Assembly (NCBI GenBank): GCA_021413925.1
Contig: JAIOPL010000003.1
Location: forward strand, 36,557 to 100,556
Reading direction: 5' to 3'
DNA from: Verrucomicrobiota bacterium
Lineage (GTDB): Bacteria > Verrucomicrobiota > Verrucomicrobiia > Chthoniobacterales > UBA6821
DNA length: 64,000 bases
Shown here piece by piece: positions 1 through 7,901 of this stretch. Within the stretch, counting starts at the first letter, position 1, and each line of letters starts with the position of its first letter. The notes under the pieces are model-generated. The model had not been told where the DNA came from, searched no databases, and saw nothing but the letters and a program-made list of their open reading frames with translations. The translations under genes were made by a program, and so were the position numbers.

Positions 1-563
1 TGCAGATATTCGGCCAGCGCGGAGGTATCCAAGGTCGCCGACATGACGATGATCTTCAGATCGGGTCGCCGAGTCGCCTGGAGCTCCAGCGCCTGAGCCA
101 GCGAGATGTCACTGTAGAGGTGCCTCTCATGGAACTCGTCAAAGAGAAGGGCGCTCACCCCGTGCAGATCGGGATCACCCAGCATCTGTCGGACGAGAAT
201 ACCCTCTGTGACAAAGAGGAGTCGTGTTGCGGAGCTCGAGGCATCATCCAGCCTGATGCGGTAACCGACCTCGTCGCCGACACGACCATTGCGTTCATGG
301 GCGACACGGGCGGCAAGCATGCGAGCGGCAAGCCTTCTTGGCTGAAGGATCACAGCGCGACCAGAGCCCAAAATCCCCGCATCGAGCAGCATCTGGGGTA
401 TCTGGGTCGATTTTCCCGAACCCGTGGGAGCTTCCACGATCACGCGGTTGCCACGGGTCAGTTCGGAGATGATTCCTTCGCGCAGTTCCTCGATCGGCAG
501 GTCGGTGCGGCGGATAATATTGCTCCTCTCGAATGAGGGGGAGTTGTTCGGTTCTGGCAACAT
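1..563 (-). CDS. hrpB: ATP-dependent helicase HrpB-like, N-terminal part (runs off the window)
   Basis: Reading leftward from the ATG at 563, the frame stays open to the window edge (about 187 codons). It shows a superfamily 2 DEAH/RHA helicase core in order: Walker A APTGSGKST near residue 45, a QPRRLAARM motif Ia, a VTEGIL segment, motif II DEFHERH, and motif III SATLD near the edge. DEFH rather than DEAH, with LQPRRLAAR, is typical of HrpB, an RNA helicase-like protein whose physiological role in bacteria is poorly defined. The domains after motif III are not visible. In-frame stops lie just upstream of 563. The gene is divergent from the secreted-protein pair that begins at 590, with only 26 bases between starts, so the promoters must overlap. 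The family call is firm; the HrpB versus HrpA assignment is likely. Confidence 0.85.
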   Translation of the reverse strand, partial: MLPEPNNSPSFERSNIIRRTDLPIEELREGIISELTRGNRVIVEAPTGSGKSTQIPQMLLDAGILGSGRAVILQPRRLAARMLAARVAHERNGRVGDEVGYRIRLDDASSSATRLLFVTEGILVRQMLGDPDLHGVSALLFDEFHERHLYSDISLAQALELQATRRPDLKIIVMSATLDTSALAEYL

Positions 564-589
564 GCGGTCATCTGGTGTATCTAGAAATC

Positions 590-1462
590 ATGCTGACTGG
601 CAGACATTTTGGCGTTCTGGCGCTGATGGCCATCGGTTGCCACGGAGCCCAATCCATGGATCCTGTGAATGCCCACATGACGGAGCCGCAGAAGAAGGCC
701 GCCGTTTTCCTGGACGCGCTGAGTGTGCCATCTCCTGGCGAGGTCTTTGCCGCGCTAAACAAGGCCTGCAGACCCAATTGGGCCACCCTTGTCACGCCCG
801 CCACCGCGCCGGTAACCACTGAGCGTCCTCAGCTTGCCCTAGCCGTCGGCGTTCTCACGGCCAACGGCTATGTCGCGGTGGAGGCTCAGGACGGCCAACA
901 GGTGAAGAATGTCGGCAGAGAGTTGATGGCCCTTGCCAAGTCGCTAGGTGTCAGCCAGAGCCTGCTCGGGAGGGGAAACAGTCTCATAGAATTTGCCGAT
1001 AACAACAATTGGGACGCTCTTGCCGATGAGCTGGAGGCCACCGAGAACGAGGTTAAAAACACCATGATGGGGCAGAAAGACCGCGATCTGGTCGTTCTTA
1101 CCTCCGCCGCCGCATGGCTGAGAGGCCTGGAAGTCGCCACCGGCGTCGTGCTTTCCAGTGATTCTCTTCAGGGGGCCGGGGCGCTTTATCAGCCAGAACT
1201 AGCCCGAAGGCTCGCCACGGAACTCGACTCGCTTCCCGATCGTATGAAGAGAGGGGCCCTTGTACCGGCGGTAAAGCGCACTATGGAAACAGCGGCCTCC
1301 TTGCTTGAGACTCAAGATACCAAGACGGACACCCAGCGTAAAAACTACACTAAGATTCATGACGATTGCTCGGCTGTGGTGAAGGCGATCCTGAGCTCCT
1401 CGATGAAAGCCCCCTCGACGATTCCTTCGCCCCTTCCGGGGCCTACCCCCTCCAAATCATGA
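590..1462 (+). CDS. Predicted secreted protein of unknown function
   Basis: The protein has 290 residues from the ATG at 590. The first 22 residues (MLTGRHFGVLALMAIGCHGA then QS) look like a signal peptide with a Cys near the cleavage region, so it could be a lipoprotein or a periplasmic protein. The mature part is largely helical by composition, with many Ala, Leu and Glu residues and no motif I recognise. The C-terminus is Pro/Ser rich. A longer frame opens at 533 but would lose the N-terminal signal, so I prefer 590. The stop overlaps the next start in an ATGA, so the two secreted proteins are probably cotranslated. No function can be assigned. Confidence 0.7.
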   Translation: MLTGRHFGVLALMAIGCHGAQSMDPVNAHMTEPQKKAAVFLDALSVPSPGEVFAALNKACRPNWATLVTPATAPVTTERPQLALAVGVLTANGYVAVEAQDGQQVKNVGRELMALAKSLGVSQSLLGRGNSLIEFADNNNWDALADELEATENEVKNTMMGQKDRDLVVLTSAAAWLRGLEVATGVVLSSDSLQGAGALYQPELARRLATELDSLPDRMKRGALVPAVKRTMETAASLLETQDTKTDTQRKNYTKIHDDCSAVVKAILSSSMKAPSTIPSPLPGPTPSKS

Positions 1463-1947
1463 GGAAGGAACGACTGCTCCTGCAGGTACTCCTAGTGTTG
1501 GTTTTTACTGGAAGGATGATGGCACAGGATGCTCTTCCTTCACTCCTGAAGGTGGTTGAACCGATTTCGATGGACCCCCGCAGGCTGGCTTTGGAAACGG
1601 CCGGGGCTTTTGAGAACGACGGGTTCAGAATCCGTGACGGTGAGTGGAGCGGCACTCTCTCCAAGGGAATGCCCCTCTTCCTTCAGGTGACGCTCTTTGC
1701 CGGAGAGAATTATTGGTTTGTGGCGGCCTCCCCGACGACCGGGGCCTTGCTGCACGTCACGGTCTATGATGCCTCCGGAAAGCCCATAAAAAGTGAACTC
1801 TGGCACAATACGGCCAATGCCGAGGGGACACGGAGTGCCACGGGAGTTGCGCCGACTCAAAGCGGGAAGTACTTTATCGGAGTGGAGGGTATGAAAGGCC
1901 CAACCGAAGGGCCTCTCGATTTTTCTCTGGTCTACTGCTACAAATAA
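1459..1947 (+). CDS. Predicted secreted beta-rich protein, PPC-domain-like
   Basis: This 162-residue protein starts at the ATG overlapping the previous stop (ATGA at 1459-1462). Residues 1-22 form a signal peptide with a basic start (MRKER), a hydrophobic core of Leu/Val and an Ala-Gln cleavage site. The remainder is predicted to be beta-rich; the segments GENYWFVAAS, VTVYDASGKPI and SGKYFIGVEG resemble the bacterial pre-peptidase C-terminal fold (PPC), a non-catalytic jelly-roll often found on exported proteins. That resemblance is by eye only. It pairs with the upstream secreted protein, which suggests a joint envelope or periplasmic role. Its partner and ligand are unknown. Confidence 0.65.
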   Translation: MRKERLLLQVLLVLVFTGRMMAQDALPSLLKVVEPISMDPRRLALETAGAFENDGFRIRDGEWSGTLSKGMPLFLQVTLFAGENYWFVAASPTTGALLHVTVYDASGKPIKSELWHNTANAEGTRSATGVAPTQSGKYFIGVEGMKGPTEGPLDFSLVYCYK

Positions 1948-1951
1948 TCCC

Positions 1952-2422
1952 ATGTCCTCGCCCTCACCAGCCACCAAGGAAACCGTCACGGGAGTTCCCG
2001 TGAAGCACTTCTCGATATTCCTTCACAACAAGGTGGGGGCCCTTCTTGAGGTGGTGAAGTTCTTCGAGCAGAAGGGAGTCATTGTTTTGGCCTTCAGCAT
2101 TGTGGATTCCGCCGAGTCCGCCATTGCCCGCATGATCGTCAGCGATCCCGTGCTGGTGGGTAAGTTGTTGCATGAGCGGGATATTGCCTATGTCGAGACC
2201 ACTGTGCTGGTCGTGGAACTGGCCGAGGGAGCCGCGGATCTGGGGCGTGTGCTGAATTGTTTGCTGATGGCCGAAGTGAATCTCCTCTTCAGCTATCCCC
2301 TGCTTGTGCGCCCCCGCGGCAAGGCCCTGCTGGTCCTCCATGTGGATGACAACGAATGCGCATCGACCGTCCTGCAAGGGGAGGGGTATCAGATCCTGAC
2401 TCAGGGAGATCTTTCGCGGTAG
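1952..2422 (+). CDS. Tandem ACT-domain protein
   Basis: The protein has 156 residues and appears to consist of two ACT modules, about residues 17-80 and 92-152, and nothing else. The first begins with the typical strand KHFSIFLHNKVGALLEVVKFF, in which the Asn-Lys-x-Gly-Ala-Leu turn is the usual ligand-binding loop. ACT domains bind amino acids and regulate metabolic enzymes; stand-alone tandem ACT proteins are seen in several phyla and usually lack an assigned ligand. It starts four bases after the secreted protein gene and could be its operon partner by position only. tRNA-Ser lies convergently just downstream. Confidence 0.8.
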   Translation: MSSPSPATKETVTGVPVKHFSIFLHNKVGALLEVVKFFEQKGVIVLAFSIVDSAESAIARMIVSDPVLVGKLLHERDIAYVETTVLVVELAEGAADLGRVLNCLLMAEVNLLFSYPLLVRPRGKALLVLHVDDNECASTVLQGEGYQILTQGDLSR

Positions 2423-2461
2423 GTCTGCAGAAACCCTAGTTTCGCCACCCCTTTCAAAAGA

Positions 2462-2550
2462 TGGCGGAGGGGGTGGGATTTGAACCCACGGAGGCTTGTG
2501 ACCTCTCCAGTTTTCAAGACTGGTGCAATAAACCGCTCTACCACCCCTCC
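2462..2550 (-). tRNA. tRNA-Ser (anticodon UGA)
   Basis: Read leftward from 2550, the 89-nt sequence folds as a class II tRNA. The acceptor arm is GGAGGGG paired with CCCCTCC, the anticodon arm is CCAGT-CTTGAAA-ACTGG giving anticodon UGA, a long variable arm (AGAGGTCACAAGCCTC) identifies serine, and the T arm is GTGGG-TTCAAAT-CCCAC. The discriminator is G and CCA is encoded. Confidence 0.97.
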
Positions 2551-2561
2551 AAGTAGTAGGA

Positions 2562-2590
2562 ATTGTACGTAATGGGATTGCGGGCCTCAA
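2562..2590 (-). promoter_or_regulatory. Sigma70-like promoter of tRNA-Ser
   Basis: On the minus strand TTGAGG (2590-2585) and TACAAT (2567-2562) are separated by 17 bases, and the -10 box ends 11 bases before the tRNA 5' end. The -35 box lies inside an 8-bp inverted repeat, CTCAAGTC-GA-GACTTGAG at 2586-2603 approximately, which could bind a regulator or stop rightward transcription before the next gene. Confidence 0.6.
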
Positions 2591-2680
2591 GTCGAGACTT
2601 GAGAGTATTTTCCACCTATTGCCTCGCACCTTCCCAGGGGCTTGATTCAGTCGCAGTTGAGAACCCATAGTACTGAATCC

Positions 2681-3796
2681 ATGTGGAAGCGTTTCATCCA
2701 GTTCATCACGGAATCCACATTCCGGGTGCTTGCGGCGATTTTTCCGCCGACTCGGGGCGATCTTCCCAAGGATCCCAAGCTGATCTTGATTTTCAGCACG
2801 ACAGGGATCGGGGATGCCCTGTTCGACACGGCAGCCATTCGGAGCCTGAGGATCTCTTATCCCCAGGCGAGGATCGTCGTGTGCGCTCATCGCAAGAGGA
2901 TGACGGTTGCCCGTCATACGCCGGACGTAGACGAGGTGGTCCCCTACGGCAAATCCCCGTTTCTTTGGATCGGATTGCTTCTGCGATTCCGACGCCAGCG
3001 ACCCGACCTAGTGATTCTCTTGCGGAGCAATGAGGAGGTTGTTCCGCTTGCCTATTGCATCAACCGGAAGGCCCTGTTCGGTGGCGAGTGGAGGGCCGGC
3101 AATTTCAAGAACCTGCTCTCTCATTCCTTAAGGATGCCTGAAGGAGAACATATTCTCAGGCATGGGACAGTTATTGCCGAGGCCGCAGGGGGAATAAAAC
3201 AATTGCCCAAGATGGTTTATGCTCCGAAACCCGAAGACCTCAGCGGGATCGAGAACAGGTTTCAGGCTTGGGTCCAGACGCCTTTTCTCATCTTCCAGAC
3301 GGGTGGGGGAAGGACATTGTCATGGAGGAACTGGCCCGTGGAGTCTTATGTCCGGACCATCCGGTGGCTAGCTGAAGTCAGCGATCTCAAAGTCATCCTG
3401 ACGGGGGGCAAGGATAATGAGGCCACCGCAGCAGCAATCGAGGAGGCATGCCCTTGGGTGATCAACCTGTGTAGCAAAACGACATTGGAGGAAACAGCGG
3501 CATTATTGACCCGTGCCGTCATGCTCGTAAGTACGGACACCGGCGTCATGCACCTGGGAATCGCAGTCGGGTGCCCCACGCTTGCCCTGCTGCATCATTC
3601 AAGTCCTGCGAGCGGATTTGGCCCAACGGATTTGAGCGATGGACATGAGGTGATCGAGCTCCCCCGTTCCGAGTTGAACCCAGACCAACCCAAGCAACTT
3701 CACGGGGAGATGGAGAAAATCCGAGATGAGGATGTCCGCGCGGCTATCGGGCGGATCCTGAAGCGCCGGGGAGTGAAGATTTCGGAGTCAGTCTAG
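2681..3796 (+). CDS. Glycosyltransferase family 9 (heptosyltransferase-like)
   Basis: From the ATG at 2681 this 371-residue protein has the GT9/heptosyltransferase layout. The N-terminal Rossmann half opens with LILIFSTTGIGDALFDTAAI, equivalent to the G(x)GD.(l/v) acceptor-side motif of WaaC/WaaF proteins. The C-terminal donor-side half carries ILTGGKDNEATAAAIEE followed by VSTDTGVMHLGIAVGCP, the D(S/T)G..H nucleotide-sugar motif of the family. Family members add heptoses or other sugars to lipid A core on the cytoplasmic face. A TTG-started extension to 2642 is possible but adds nothing conserved. The gene stands alone between two tRNA genes. A short GGCGC-CTGA-GCGCC hairpin follows the stop but lacks a T run. 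Confidence 0.85.
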   Translation: MWKRFIQFITESTFRVLAAIFPPTRGDLPKDPKLILIFSTTGIGDALFDTAAIRSLRISYPQARIVVCAHRKRMTVARHTPDVDEVVPYGKSPFLWIGLLLRFRRQRPDLVILLRSNEEVVPLAYCINRKALFGGEWRAGNFKNLLSHSLRMPEGEHILRHGTVIAEAAGGIKQLPKMVYAPKPEDLSGIENRFQAWVQTPFLIFQTGGGRTLSWRNWPVESYVRTIRWLAEVSDLKVILTGGKDNEATAAAIEEACPWVINLCSKTTLEETAALLTRAVMLVSTDTGVMHLGIAVGCPTLALLHHSSPASGFGPTDLSDGHEVIELPRSELNPDQPKQLHGEMEKIRDEDVRAAIGRILKRRGVKISESV

Positions 3797-3817
3797 TAGG
3801 CGCCTGAGCGCCCGATC

Positions 3818-3845
3818 TTGCCATGGTTTGGAAATCCGTTATTTT
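3818..3845 (+). promoter_or_regulatory. Candidate promoter of tRNA-Thr
   Basis: TTGCCA (3818-3823) and TATTTT (3840-3845) are 16 bases apart, placing the start of transcription roughly 14 bases before the tRNA. Both boxes match the sigma70 consensus at four or five of six positions. Confidence 0.4.
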
Positions 3846-3865
3846 CCAGTTCGTCAGTTTGCGAC

Positions 3866-3941
3866 GCCGCTTTAGCTCAGTTGGTAGAGCATCTCATTCG
3901 TAATGAGAGGGTCGCCGGTTCGAATCCGGCAAGCGGCTCCA
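3866..3941 (+). tRNA. tRNA-Thr (anticodon CGU)
   Basis: The 76-nt sequence folds as a standard cloverleaf: acceptor GCCGCTT with AAGCGGC, D arm GCTCAGTTGGTAGAGC, anticodon arm TCTCA-TTCGTAA-TGAGA with anticodon CGU, T arm GCCGG-TTCGAAT-CCGGC, discriminator T and an encoded CCA. Its last 19 bases (3923-3941) recur at 4197-4215. Confidence 0.97.
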
Positions 3942-4263
3942 TCAGCTCTGAAAGAGTTTGATGGAGCGCCGGAGTCGAACCGAGGTTTGACTCGCTCGCT
4001 CCTGCTACAGTCTATCCGGCCCATTCCCATGGGCACGTATTGATCACCATGCCGCGATTAGCGGCAAACCTTTTTGGCGAAAGCCACACTGTAGCACCCC
4101 GCGAAAGAGGGGACATCCGGCAAGCAGTAGAGGTCATGTATTGTTTGGACTAGAATTCGCGAAGCCATGATCCAGAGCCCTACCGCAGGGAGGGATAATC
4201 CGGCAAGCGGCTCCAGCTTTTAACTCACTCGTATGTGGGTACCTGTGGTAGGCTGAGAAATAG
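3942..4263. other. Gene-free, strongly structured spacer behind tRNA-Thr
   Basis: I see no convincing gene here, but the region is full of pairing. CCATCA at the tRNA end pairs with TGATGG at 3957-3964. GGAGCG (3963-3968) pairs with CGCTCC (3997-4002), which directly abuts a perfect 9-bp stem TGCTACAGT (4003-4011) with ACTGTAGCA (4088-4096). Inside that stem are small hairpins GCCCAT/ATGGGC, GCCGC-GATTA-GCGGC and GGC-GAAA-GCC, and after it CCCC..GGGG. On the minus strand GGTTCGACTCCGG at 3970-3982 looks like a T arm, as in tmRNA or tRNA ends, but no complete tRNA, tmRNA tag or acceptor stem can be built. The 11-mer ATCCGGCAAGC of the tRNA end also occurs at 4115-4125. Confidence 0.5.
4197..4215 (+). 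repeat. 19-bp direct copy of the tRNA-Thr 3' end (att-like)
   Basis: AATCCGGCAAGCGGCTCCA at 4197-4215 is identical to tRNA-Thr positions 3923-3941, in the same orientation, 274 bp downstream. Site-specific integrases commonly use a tRNA 3' end as target and leave such a duplication. No integrase gene lies between the copies, so if this is an att pair it is a scar. Confidence 0.6.
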
Positions 4264-4581
4264 ATGAAAAAAACTTTTCCACTCCATGTTCCGGGCAAGG
4301 AAGCCCCGAGGGTTCTGGATGCGATCAAGCTTGAGATCACCAAGTATGTGAAGCGTGAGAGGCGAAAGACATTGCCTCCGGAGTTCGATGTCTGGGATTT
4401 CGCATGCAAGGTCGGATCCGACAGCGGGACCGCCACCTCAATCCCACTGCCTGAGGTTCCGAAGGCAGTGGAGTCTGTCGCTCTGGCGGGCGTGGATGAA
4501 GTCTATGTGGAGATCATGGCATCTGCCGGAAACCGGGTGAAGAGACCCTCTTCGGCACCTCATCATCGCCGGGAACCGTGA
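4264..4581 (+). CDS. DUF6172 family protein
   Basis: The 105-residue protein matches my recollection of the DUF6172 family almost throughout: MKKTFPLHVPGKEAPRVLDA at the start, EITKYVKRERRKTLP in the middle, FDVWDFACKVG, and a C-terminal EVYVEIMASAGNRVKRP. The family is small, basic and cytoplasmic, and its function is not known to me. Its stop overlaps the GTG start of engB by four bases (GTGA), so it is translationally coupled to two ribosome-assembly GTPases. A ribosome or RNA-related role is therefore a reasonable guess, but context is the only support. A run of A residues directly after the ATG is typical of the family start. Confidence 0.85.
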   Translation: MKKTFPLHVPGKEAPRVLDAIKLEITKYVKRERRKTLPPEFDVWDFACKVGSDSGTATSIPLPEVPKAVESVALAGVDEVYVEIMASAGNRVKRPSSAPHHRREP

Positions 4582-5189
4582 AGATCCTCACCGCGGCTTT
4601 CAAGGCGAGTTCTCCCGATCTAGCATCATGCCCGGAATCAGCCCTGCCGGAATTCGCGCTGATCGGCCGCTCGAATGTCGGAAAATCGTCGCTCATCAAT
4701 ATGCTGACCCGCTCGCAGGGGCTGGCTAAGGTCTCGCAGGTCCCGGGCAAAACACAGCTGATCAACTTCTTCACGATCAACAACACCTGGAACCTGGTCG
4801 ATCTGCCAGGCTACGGCTACGCGAAGGTCGGCAAGAAGGAGCGGGGTAAATTCAGCGCCTTCGTCTCGGACTATCTGCAACACCGCCCCAACCTCCGTGG
4901 AACCTTCGTGCTGATCGATTCCCGGCTCAGCCCCCAGGCTATGGATCTGGAATTTCTGAACTGGATGGTCGGATGTGGCCTGCCTCTGATCCTGGCCTTT
5001 ACCAAGACAGACACACTCTCCAAAGGGGCAGTCCAGAAAAACATCGAGACTTTCCTGGTCAGCATGCGCGAGATCACCGAGGAGGAGCCGACCTATGTGC
5101 TGAGTTCTTCGAAGGATCAGCAGGGTCGTAAGGAAATCCTCAATCTGATCGGTGACGCACTCGCAGAAAAATCAGAAACCTCTGCATGA
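4578..5189 (+). CDS. engB: Ribosome biogenesis GTPase EngB/YsxC
   Basis: This 203-residue TRAFAC GTPase has G1 GRSNVGKSSLIN near residue 31, the G2 segment PGKTQ, G3 DLPGYGYAKV, and G4 TKTD, which replaces the more common TKAD. EngB (YihA/YsxC) is essential in many bacteria for late large-subunit assembly. The length agrees with the family. It starts with GTG overlapping the DUF6172 stop, and its own stop overlaps the rsgA ATG (ATGA at 5186-5189), so the three genes form a tightly coupled operon. Confidence 0.95.
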   Translation: MKILTAAFKASSPDLASCPESALPEFALIGRSNVGKSSLINMLTRSQGLAKVSQVPGKTQLINFFTINNTWNLVDLPGYGYAKVGKKERGKFSAFVSDYLQHRPNLRGTFVLIDSRLSPQAMDLEFLNWMVGCGLPLILAFTKTDTLSKGAVQKNIETFLVSMREITEEEPTYVLSSSKDQQGRKEILNLIGDALAEKSETSA

Positions 5190-6277
5190 CGCTCGAGGAT
5201 CTGGGCTGGAACGAGGCCTTCGCGGAAGAGTTCTCCGCATTTGATGGAAAGGGCTGGGAACCGGCCCGTCTGATCCGCGACAATAAGATCACCTACGGCG
5301 CCCTTATGGGAGATGGCCGTGAGCTGGAAGTGGTGATGGGCGGTAAGGTCTACCATGATGCCGCCTCGGATGCGGAGCTGCCCGCCGTCGGCGACTGGGT
5401 GGCGCTCGAGGTCGGGGACGAGAACAACGAACATATCATCCGGGCAAGGCTTTCCCGGCAAACCTGCTTCTCCCGGAAAGCATCTGGGAAGCGCATGGAG
5501 GAACAGGTGATCGCCTCCAACATCCAGATCGTCGTCGTGGTTACCGATGCGGGACCCGACTTCAATCTCCGAAGGATGGAACGGTACTTCGCGATCATTG
5601 GCCGCAGTCGGGCCAAAGCGGTGGTGCTGGTCAACAAGGCCGACCTTTTCTCTGAAGAGGAGAATCTGGCGGCCGCGGAAGCCATCCGCACCCAGAATCC
5701 GGAGGCGGAAGTGCATGTCACTAGCTTAAAGAAAAAGAGCAGCCTCAAGGCGCTGAAGGCTTATCTGAAGCCGGGCGTTTCCATCACGTTTATCGGATCC
5801 AGCGGGACGGGAAAATCCTCAGTGATCAATTACCTGCTTGGTGGTGACTACCAGTTTACCGACGAGGTCAACGAAAGCACCGGAAAAGGACGGCACACCA
5901 CCACGGCCCGCGAACTCATGGTGCTGCGGGGCGGCGGGATCATCATCGATAACCCCGGCATCAAGGAGGTCCACATGTGGACAGATGAGGCGACGCTCCG
6001 CGAGCAGTTTGCGGACATCGTGGAGCTGGCCGGAAAATGCCGATTCGACAACTGCCGGCACGGTCCCCACGCGGGCTGCGCGATCCGTGCGGCGATGGCA
6101 GAGGGGAAGATGGAACTCTCGCGGCTCGAGGGATTTCTCAAGCTGGAGGAGGAAATCGAAAAACTCAGGCTCAGCCGACAGAAACGCCAGATGACTCTCG
6201 AACGAAGGGAGCGCCAGAACCAACCGAGCAAAGCACGCCGGTACGACGCCATGCGTAACCGTCACTTGGAGGAGTAA
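5186..6277 (+). CDS. rsgA: Small-subunit assembly GTPase RsgA
   Basis: The 363-residue protein has the circularly permuted GTPase of RsgA/YjeQ: an N-terminal OB-like beta domain (to about residue 105), then G4 NKAD near residue 150, G1 GSSGTGKSSVIN near 205, a G2/switch STGKGRHTTT, and G3 DNPG near 255. A C-terminal zinc-binding CRFDNCRHGPHAGC (Cys-Cys-His-Cys) follows. It checks the decoding centre of the 30S subunit during maturation. The C-terminal tail is highly basic (LSRQKRQMTLERRERQNQ), consistent with rRNA contact. It is the last gene of the DUF6172-engB-rsgA operon and converges on uvrC with only seven bases between stops. Confidence 0.95.
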   Translation: MTLEDLGWNEAFAEEFSAFDGKGWEPARLIRDNKITYGALMGDGRELEVVMGGKVYHDAASDAELPAVGDWVALEVGDENNEHIIRARLSRQTCFSRKASGKRMEEQVIASNIQIVVVVTDAGPDFNLRRMERYFAIIGRSRAKAVVLVNKADLFSEEENLAAAEAIRTQNPEAEVHVTSLKKKSSLKALKAYLKPGVSITFIGSSGTGKSSVINYLLGGDYQFTDEVNESTGKGRHTTTARELMVLRGGGIIIDNPGIKEVHMWTDEATLREQFADIVELAGKCRFDNCRHGPHAGCAIRAAMAEGKMELSRLEGFLKLEEEIEKLRLSRQKRQMTLERRERQNQPSKARRYDAMRNRHLEE

Positions 6278-6284
6278 ACGTCTC

Positions 6285-7889
6285 TCAAACTCTCTTCGCG
6301 GATTTCTGATTCAGAGCGGAAAGGATTCTCTCAGCCAGCTCTTTGCTGACACCTGAAATCTCAGCCAAGGCATCGGGTGTTGTCTTCTTAATCCGAGAGA
6401 TGCTGCCGAAGCGGTTGAGAAGCGCCTTTTTCTTTGCCTCGCTGACACCGGGGACATCATCAAGGGCACTCTCGGAGATGCGCCGCCGCAGGAGGAGCTC
6501 ATTGTAGCCGTTGGCGACGCGATGGGCCTCGTCTCGGATCCGCTGTAGGAGTTTCAGTGCACCCGAGTCTTTGTCGAGGCGGAGAGGGGCTGATTCACCG
6601 GGCCGGTAGATCTCTTCGAATTCCTTGGCTAGGCCGATCACCGGCTGGTCGTGGAGTCCCAGAGTCTGAAGCTCCCGGCAGGCCATGCCGAGCTGGCCCT
6701 TGCCGCCATCGACGATGATAAGATCTGGGAGGCGACTCCCTTCATTGCCAGATCTGCCCAACCTATCGAGTGCTTCGGTAGGGATTTCCTGAGAATCAGC
6801 CAGTTCCGGTGCCGTCTTGAGCGCTTCTTGGAGGAGGCGCTTGTAACGACGTCGGATCACCTCCGCCATGCTGGCAAAATCATTCTGACCCTTGGTGGAC
6901 GTGATGCGGTAGCGGCGGTAGCTTTCACGCTCCGGCACGCCGTCGCGGAAGCGGACCATCGAGGCAACGATGTGATTGTCGGAGATATTCGAAATATCGA
7001 AGCACTCCATGGTACGCGGGGGACGAGCCAGTCCGAGCGCGTCGCTGAGCTCGGTGACATCTTCTCGGGGGTTAATGCTGTTAGGGAGTGATTTGCGGGT
7101 GAAGCGCCGCATCGGCTTGCTGGTTTCGCGGAGATCCTTCAGGAGGTTGCGAAGCGAGGCTGCCTTCTCGAAATCAAGCTTCTCGGCGGCCTTTTCCATT
7201 TCCTCTTCCAGCGAGGCGGTCATCTCCCTCGATTTTCCCTCAAGCACCTCGCAGGCCTTCTCAACGCGAATCTTGTACTCCTCGCGCGAGATACGCGCGA
7301 TGCAGGGTGCCGAGCAGTTCTTGATGACATGGTCGAGGCAATGCTTGAAATCCCTCTCGGTGGGCTCCAGCGGACGGCAGGAGCGGAGGCCAAACTGCTT
7401 CTTGATGGCTTGCAGTGAGGTGCGGAGGGCGCCGGCATTGGCAAAGGGGCCGAAGTAGCGGGCACCATCTTCTTTTCGGAAGCGCACCAATTCAAAGCGA
7501 GGAATCGCATCCGCCACCTGCACTCTAACCATGATGAAGCGCTTGTCATCCCGGAAGCTGATGTTGTACTTCGGGCGCCATTCCTTGATTAGCTTTCCCT
7601 CGAAGAGCACCGCCTCGGCATCGCTCTTGACGAGATGCCATTCATAGTCGGCCGTGCTGTCAATCAGGGCCCGAGTCTTCAGATCCACCCGGTTCCGGCT
7701 GGATGGGGTGAAATAGTTAGAGAGACGGCGGCGCAGATCACGGGCCTTCCCGACGTAGATGATCTTGGCGAACCGGTCGCGGATCACATAAACGCCGGGC
7801 TTGTGAGGCACCTCACGGAGCTTGCGGTGCAGTGCGCTGGCCCGTGAGAGAGGGTTAGAGGCAGGGAGATGGTCGACTGTTCCTGACAC
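6285..7889 (-). CDS. uvrC: Excinuclease ABC subunit C
   Basis: The 534-residue product has all UvrC parts: GIY-YIG nuclease at residues 29-105 (KPGVYVIRDR, IIYVGKARDLRRRL), a UVR UvrB-binding motif near 210-235 (KAAEKLDFEKAASLRN), the RNase H-like 5' nuclease domain (MECFDISNI, IIVDGGKGQL), and tandem helix-hairpin-helix motifs at 475-525 (DDVPGVSEAKKKAL, EISGVSKELAERIL). It makes both incisions in nucleotide excision repair with UvrAB. It is shorter than the roughly 600 residues of E. coli UvrC. The start is a GTG at 7889 without an obvious ribosome site. A MITE-like element begins 12 bases upstream and therefore occupies the promoter region. Confidence 0.93.
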   Translation of the reverse strand: MSGTVDHLPASNPLSRASALHRKLREVPHKPGVYVIRDRFAKIIYVGKARDLRRRLSNYFTPSSRNRVDLKTRALIDSTADYEWHLVKSDAEAVLFEGKLIKEWRPKYNISFRDDKRFIMVRVQVADAIPRFELVRFRKEDGARYFGPFANAGALRTSLQAIKKQFGLRSCRPLEPTERDFKHCLDHVIKNCSAPCIARISREEYKIRVEKACEVLEGKSREMTASLEEEMEKAAEKLDFEKAASLRNLLKDLRETSKPMRRFTRKSLPNSINPREDVTELSDALGLARPPRTMECFDISNISDNHIVASMVRFRDGVPERESYRRYRITSTKGQNDFASMAEVIRRRYKRLLQEALKTAPELADSQEIPTEALDRLGRSGNEGSRLPDLIIVDGGKGQLGMACRELQTLGLHDQPVIGLAKEFEEIYRPGESAPLRLDKDSGALKLLQRIRDEAHRVANGYNELLLRRRISESALDDVPGVSEAKKKALLNRFGSISRIKKTTPDALAEISGVSKELAERILSALNQKSAKRV

Positions 7890-7901
7890 AAGAGAAAGCT
7901 T

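Noticed and set aside
1964..2917. A 317-codon leftward frame across the ACT gene and tRNA-Ser
   Set aside because: It runs through a functional tRNA and antisense to the ACT-domain gene, so it cannot be a gene.
3960..4215. A tmRNA (ssrA) on the minus strand
   Set aside because: The GGTTCGACTCC T arm is suggestive, but there is no matching 5' acceptor half, no D-region TTCGAC motif and no tag frame ending in ALAA.
4134..4436. A 100-codon leftward frame over the DUF6172 start
   Set aside because: It overlaps the well-supported DUF6172 gene in antisense and has no recognisable features.
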